Shown here: positions 61,332 to 64,000 of the stretch, in pieces | How the letters are laid out: each line of letters opens with the position of its first letter | Position numbering within the stretch: position 1 is the first letter of the stretch | DNA from: Leisingera aquimarina DSM 24565 | GTDB taxonomy: Bacteria; Pseudomonadota; Alphaproteobacteria; Rhodobacterales; Rhodobacteraceae | Length of the DNA stretch: 64,000 bases | Direction of reading: 5' to 3' | Assembly (NCBI RefSeq): GCF_000473165.1 | Contig: NZ_KI421504.1 | Location: forward strand, 3,572,094 to 3,636,093 | Position numbers and translations under genes: made by a program | Notes under the pieces: generated by a model | What the model saw: the letters and a program-made list of their open reading frames with translations, nothing else | Told to the model about the DNA's origin: nothing | Databases searched by the model: none

Positions 61332-63107
61332 ATGACATATGATCAAGCTGTTTTATTTGCGTTATTTGCTGCCGTCTTTGCCCTGCTGTTATGGGGGCGC
61401 TACCGGTATGATCTGGTGGCCTTTGCCGCGCTGATGGCAGGGGTGGTGCTGGGGGTGGTGCCTGCTGGCGACGCTTTTGCCGGGTTTGGCCATCCGGCAA
61501 CGCTAGTGGTGGCGCTGGTGCTGATTGTGTCCGCAGGGCTGGTGCGCTCGGGGGCAGTGTTCCTGATCACCCGGACGCTGGTGGACAGCGCCCGGGGCCT
61601 TGGCGGCCACATCGCGCTGATGGGCGGGGTCGGTGCGGTGCTGTCAGCCTTCATGAACAATGTCGCGGCGCTGGCGCTGCTGATGCCGGTGGATATCCAG
61701 ACCGCGCGCAAGGCGGGACGCGCACCTGGGCTGAGTCTGATGCCCCTGTCCTTTGCCACCATTCTGGGCGGCATGGCGACCCTGATCGGCACCCCGCCAA
61801 ACATCATCATCGCGGCGATCCGGGAGGAGCGGCTGGGAGAGCCGTTCCGGATGTTCGATTTTGCCCCGGTGGGCGGCGTTGCGGCGCTGGCTGGGCTTGG
61901 CTTTGTGGCGCTTATCGGCTGGCGGCTGATCCCGGCGCGGGAGAATGCAGCAGGAGCTTCCGAGGCGCAGCTGGCGCCCTATATTGCCGAGCTGACCGTG
62001 GGCGAAGACTCGGAACTGATCGGCAAACGGCTGGGCGAGCTGGATGAAGAGGCTGAGAAGGCGGATGTGGCGATCATCGGGCTGATCCGGGATGGCAAGC
62101 GCCGCTATGGCCGCTCCAGCGCTGCCATGCTGCGGGACGGGGATGCCCTGGTGATCGAGGCCGAACCGGAAGCACTGGATGAGTTCCGCAGCGCCCTGAA
62201 ACTGGATTTTGCCGACGCCGCACGGCAGGAAAAAGTGACGGCTGCAGGCGACGGGCTGGAACTGGTTGAGGTTGTGGTGCCGGAATCTGCCCGTGTGCGC
62301 GGCCGCAGTGCCCAATCCATAGGCCTGGCCTGGCGGCAAAGCGCCGTGCTATTGGGGGTTTCCCGTCAGGGCAGGAGGATCACCAAACACATCCGCCAGA
62401 CTGAAATTGAAGCAGGGGACATTCTGCTGCTGCTCTGCCCGCGCGGACGCAGTGCCGATGTCACCGACTGGCTGGGCTGCCTGCCGCTGGCGCAGCGCGG
62501 GCTGGCGGTAACGGCAAATGACAAGACCTGGGCCGCCATCGGTCTGTTTGCCGCCGCCGTTCTGGCGGCTTCTGCCGGGTTGATCTACCTGCCGGTGGCC
62601 CTGGGCTTGGTTGCGATCGGCTATGTCCTGCTCAAGATCCTGCCGGTGGCAGAGATCTATGACCACGTGGAATGGCCGGTGGTGGTGCTGCTGGGCTCGA
62701 TGATCCCGCTAGGGGCGGCACTGGACAGTTCAGGCGGCACCGCATTGATTGCCAATGCGCTGACGGGCCTGACCGCAGGCCTGCCCGCCTGGGCTGTGCT
62801 GACGGTGCTGATGGTCGTCACCATGACGCTGTCGGATGTGCTGAACAATACCGCAACGGCCATTGTCGCGGCACCCGTGGGCATTCAGATGGCGGAGTCC
62901 CTGGGGGTGTCTCCTGATCCGTTCCTGATGGCGGTGGCGGTTGCCGCCTCGGCGGCGTTCCTGACGCCGATCGGGCATAAGAACAACACGCTTGTTCTGG
63001 GTCCCGGCGGTTACCGCTTTGGCGATTACTGGCGGATGGGGCTGCCGCTGGAGGCTCTGGTCATTGCCGTCTCTATTCCGGCAATCCTGGTGTTCTGGCC
63101 ATTGTAG
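61332..63107 (+). CDS. SLC13-family permease with TrkA-C domains
   Basis: The 591-residue protein has about 10 membrane helices split by a cytosolic insert (about 215-390) holding two RCK/TrkA-C domains: [15 protein letters not shown] through [13 protein letters not shown], and [28 protein letters not shown] through [12 protein letters not shown]. The signature around [13 protein letters not shown] and the mirrored [15 protein letters not shown] are typical of the divalent anion/Na+ symporter family (sulfate, dicarboxylate). RCK domains suggest regulation by a nucleotide or ligand. It is convergent to the next SLC13-like gene and ends in the same FWPL motif. Confidence 0.88.
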   Translation: MTYDQAVLFALFAAVFALLLWGRYRYDLVAFAALMAGVVLGVVPAGDAFAGFGHPATLVVALVLIVSAGLVRSGAVFLITRTLVDSARGLGGHIALMGGVGAVLSAFMNNVAALALLMPVDIQTARKAGRAPGLSLMPLSFATILGGMATLIGTPPNIIIAAIREERLGEPFRMFDFAPVGGVAALAGLGFVALIGWRLIPARENAAGASEAQLAPYIAELTVGEDSELIGKRLGELDEEAEKADVAIIGLIRDGKRRYGRSSAAMLRDGDALVIEAEPEALDEFRSALKLDFADAARQEKVTAAGDGLELVEVVVPESARVRGRSAQSIGLAWRQSAVLLGVSRQGRRITKHIRQTEIEAGDILLLLCPRGRSADVTDWLGCLPLAQRGLAVTANDKTWAAIGLFAAAVLAASAGLIYLPVALGLVAIGYVLLKILPVAEIYDHVEWPVVVLLGSMIPLGAALDSSGGTALIANALTGLTAGLPAWAVLTVLMVVTMTLSDVLNNTATAIVAAPVGIQMAESLGVSPDPFLMAVAVAASAAFLTPIGHKNNTLVLGPGGYRFGDYWRMGLPLEALVIAVSIPAILVFWPL

Positions 63108-63114
63108 CGAGGAC

Positions 63115-63162
63115 CAAAACTTTTGCGGAAAAGTTTTGCCAAAATCCTTTCACAAGGATTTT
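63115..63162. repeat. Tandem AT-core hairpins after SLC13 gene
   Basis: CAAAACTTTT-GCGG-AAAAGTTTTG (63115-63138) and AAAATCCTT-TCAC-AAGGATTTT (63141-63162) are two adjacent perfect hairpins 8 nt past the permease stop. The second overlaps the stop of the 43-residue gene on the minus strand. It matches the layout at 10366-10412. Confidence 0.75.
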
Positions 63163-63281
63163 GCGGCCTGTGCGGAGACCATTGCAGGCTGTGCTTGCCG
63201 GTCCGCCCAGGCCTGCGACATCAGCACAATGGCTGTTGATCCGCCCAGGACCCCAATCAGGAACAGTTTTTTGAAATCCAT
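63150..63281 (-). CDS. Small single-helix membrane or secreted peptide (43 aa)
   Basis: From ATG 63281 to TGA 63150 a 43-residue product is read: a hydrophobic N-terminal helix DFKKLFLIGVLGGSTAIVLM, then AWADRQAQPAMVSAQAAKSL. It looks like a signal peptide (possible cleavage after QAWA) or a membrane anchor. AGGGGTGG 3-10 nt upstream gives a good ribosome site. No family is known to me. It lies 112 nt upstream of nothing else on its strand except the SLC13 gene's end, so its promoter must be in the 63282-63393 gap. Confidence 0.5.
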   Translation of the reverse strand: MDFKKLFLIGVLGGSTAIVLMSQAWADRQAQPAMVSAQAAKSL

Positions 63282-63393
63282 TTGCCACCCCTAGAAATAC
63301 TCCCCTGTTTCATATGGGCATGGCTTTAACAATTTCACGTAAACAGGATCTGGCAAGGCGAAAAATCGCCATCGCCAAAGGCATCCAGTGCGA

Positions 63394-64000
63394 TCAGAGC
63401 GGCCAGAAAAATGGAATGATCAGCGACGCAACCATCCCGACGCTGAGGTTCAGCGGGATGCCGACACGCAGAAAATCGGTGAACTTATAACCGCCTGGAC
63501 CGTACACCAAGGTGTTCGTCTGGTAGCCGATCGGAGTGGCAAAAGACGCCGAGGCGGCGACCATGACGGCCACTACCAAGGGGCGCGGATCCACCCCCAT
63601 CGCCTGGGCCAGGCCAATGGCAATCGGGGTAACCACAACGGCCACAGCATTGTTGGAGACCAGCTCAGTCAGGACCGAGGTCAGCAGATAGACCGCCCAG
63701 ACCAGCAGGAACGGCGGCAGCATCGACAAGGCGGGCGCAATGGCGTTGACGATCAGGGCAACCGCACCGGAGCTTTCCAGCGCCGCCCCGATGGCCAGCA
63801 TCGAAAAAATCAACGCCAAGAGACGCCCATCGACAAATGAGAACGCCTCATCCGCATCAATACAGCGGGTCACGAACACCAGCGATACCATCAGCAGCGA
63901 CAGCATCAGGATAGGTGCGACGCCAAAGGCGGCCAGCAGAACGATCCCCAGCAGCGCAACAACGGCAATCGGCGCGTGGCTGCGGCGGTAGGCGCGCTGG
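63394..64000 (-). CDS. SLC13-type permease, 3' part (runs off window)
   Basis: The minus-strand frame is open from the window edge to the TAG/TGA at 63394, giving at least 201 residues of a divalent-anion symporter C-terminus: LVSNNAVAVVVTPIAIGLAQAMGVDPRPLVVAVMVAASASFATPIGYQTNTLVYGPGGYKF and the closing IPFFWPL. The SNNA and the TPIGYQTN motifs match the second half of SLC13 carriers. The 5' part, including any TrkA-C domains, lies outside. It is convergent to the related permease at 61332. Confidence 0.88.
   Translation of the reverse strand, partial: QRAYRRSHAPIAVVALLGIVLLAAFGVAPILMLSLLMVSLVFVTRCIDADEAFSFVDGRLLALIFSMLAIGAALESSGAVALIVNAIAPALSMLPPFLLVWAVYLLTSVLTELVSNNAVAVVVTPIAIGLAQAMGVDPRPLVVAVMVAASASFATPIGYQTNTLVYGPGGYKFTDFLRVGIPLNLSVGMVASLIIPFFWPL

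Overview
The window is high-GC, densely coded alphaproteobacterial DNA, most like a marine Roseobacter-group member of the Rhodobacterales (Leisingera/Phaeobacter/Ruegeria-like). Four things point there: a choline-O-sulfate to glycine betaine operon, a propionyl-CoA assimilation cluster (pccB, pccA, methylmalonyl-CoA mutase) with its ScfR/PccR-type regulator, a DcaP-like porin, and typical Roseobacter intergenic hairpin repeats. No rRNA, tRNA or CRISPR array was seen. Everything is read by eye from the sequence and its translations; no database search was run.

Layout. 1-915 is gene-free and holds hairpin/repeat elements. 916-6211 carries small housekeeping and unknown genes, a bactofilin and the lolD-lolE lipoprotein-release transporter. 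6.4-10.5 kb is a decayed mobile segment: a 5' fragment of a spondin-domain gene, a frameshifted IS91-type transposase with a C-terminally truncated tyrosine recombinase, and a second IS91 transposase fragment. It lies between lolE and proS (11114-12469), genes that are normally close neighbours in this group. 12.7-16.9 kb holds a BCCT transporter facing an FAD oxidoreductase and a 2-oxoglutarate/Fe(II) dioxygenase, probably an uptake-and-breakdown unit for a betaine-like compound. 17.1-20.5 kb is an AI-2E-type permease, hda and ppx. 20.5-25.8 kb holds stress and metabolic genes plus an unrecognised coupled gene pair.

25.9-45.3 kb is the propionate block: methylmalonyl-CoA mutase, pccA and pccB on the minus strand, interleaved with small lipoproteins, a porin and unknown genes, and pccR on the plus strand. 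Between pccB and pccR lies an approx. 6-kb segment: a three-gene cluster coding a 924-aa helical protein with a toxin-like C-terminal domain, an overlapping small acidic protein and a 411-aa helical protein, then an MFS exporter. TTTGCAAA-like candidate operators remain on both sides of it. This cluster is the best candidate for an undescribed system.

45.5-52.9 kb is the bet region: a BCCT-like permease, betC, betB and betA in one minus-strand operon with betI divergent. Together they import choline or choline sulfate and oxidise it to glycine betaine. 52.9-64 kb has two DUF1036 paralogues, a DMT exporter, pirin, a LysE/ArgP-type exporter-regulator pair, a nitroreductase, a ClpP-like membrane protein, yebC and two SLC13-type permeases, the last cut by the window end.

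Other points of interest are a 25-nt G-U-wobble palindrome embedded in two mobile-element genes, families of tandem AT-core hairpins at gene ends, and shared terminator-type repeats downstream of pccB and the mutase gene.
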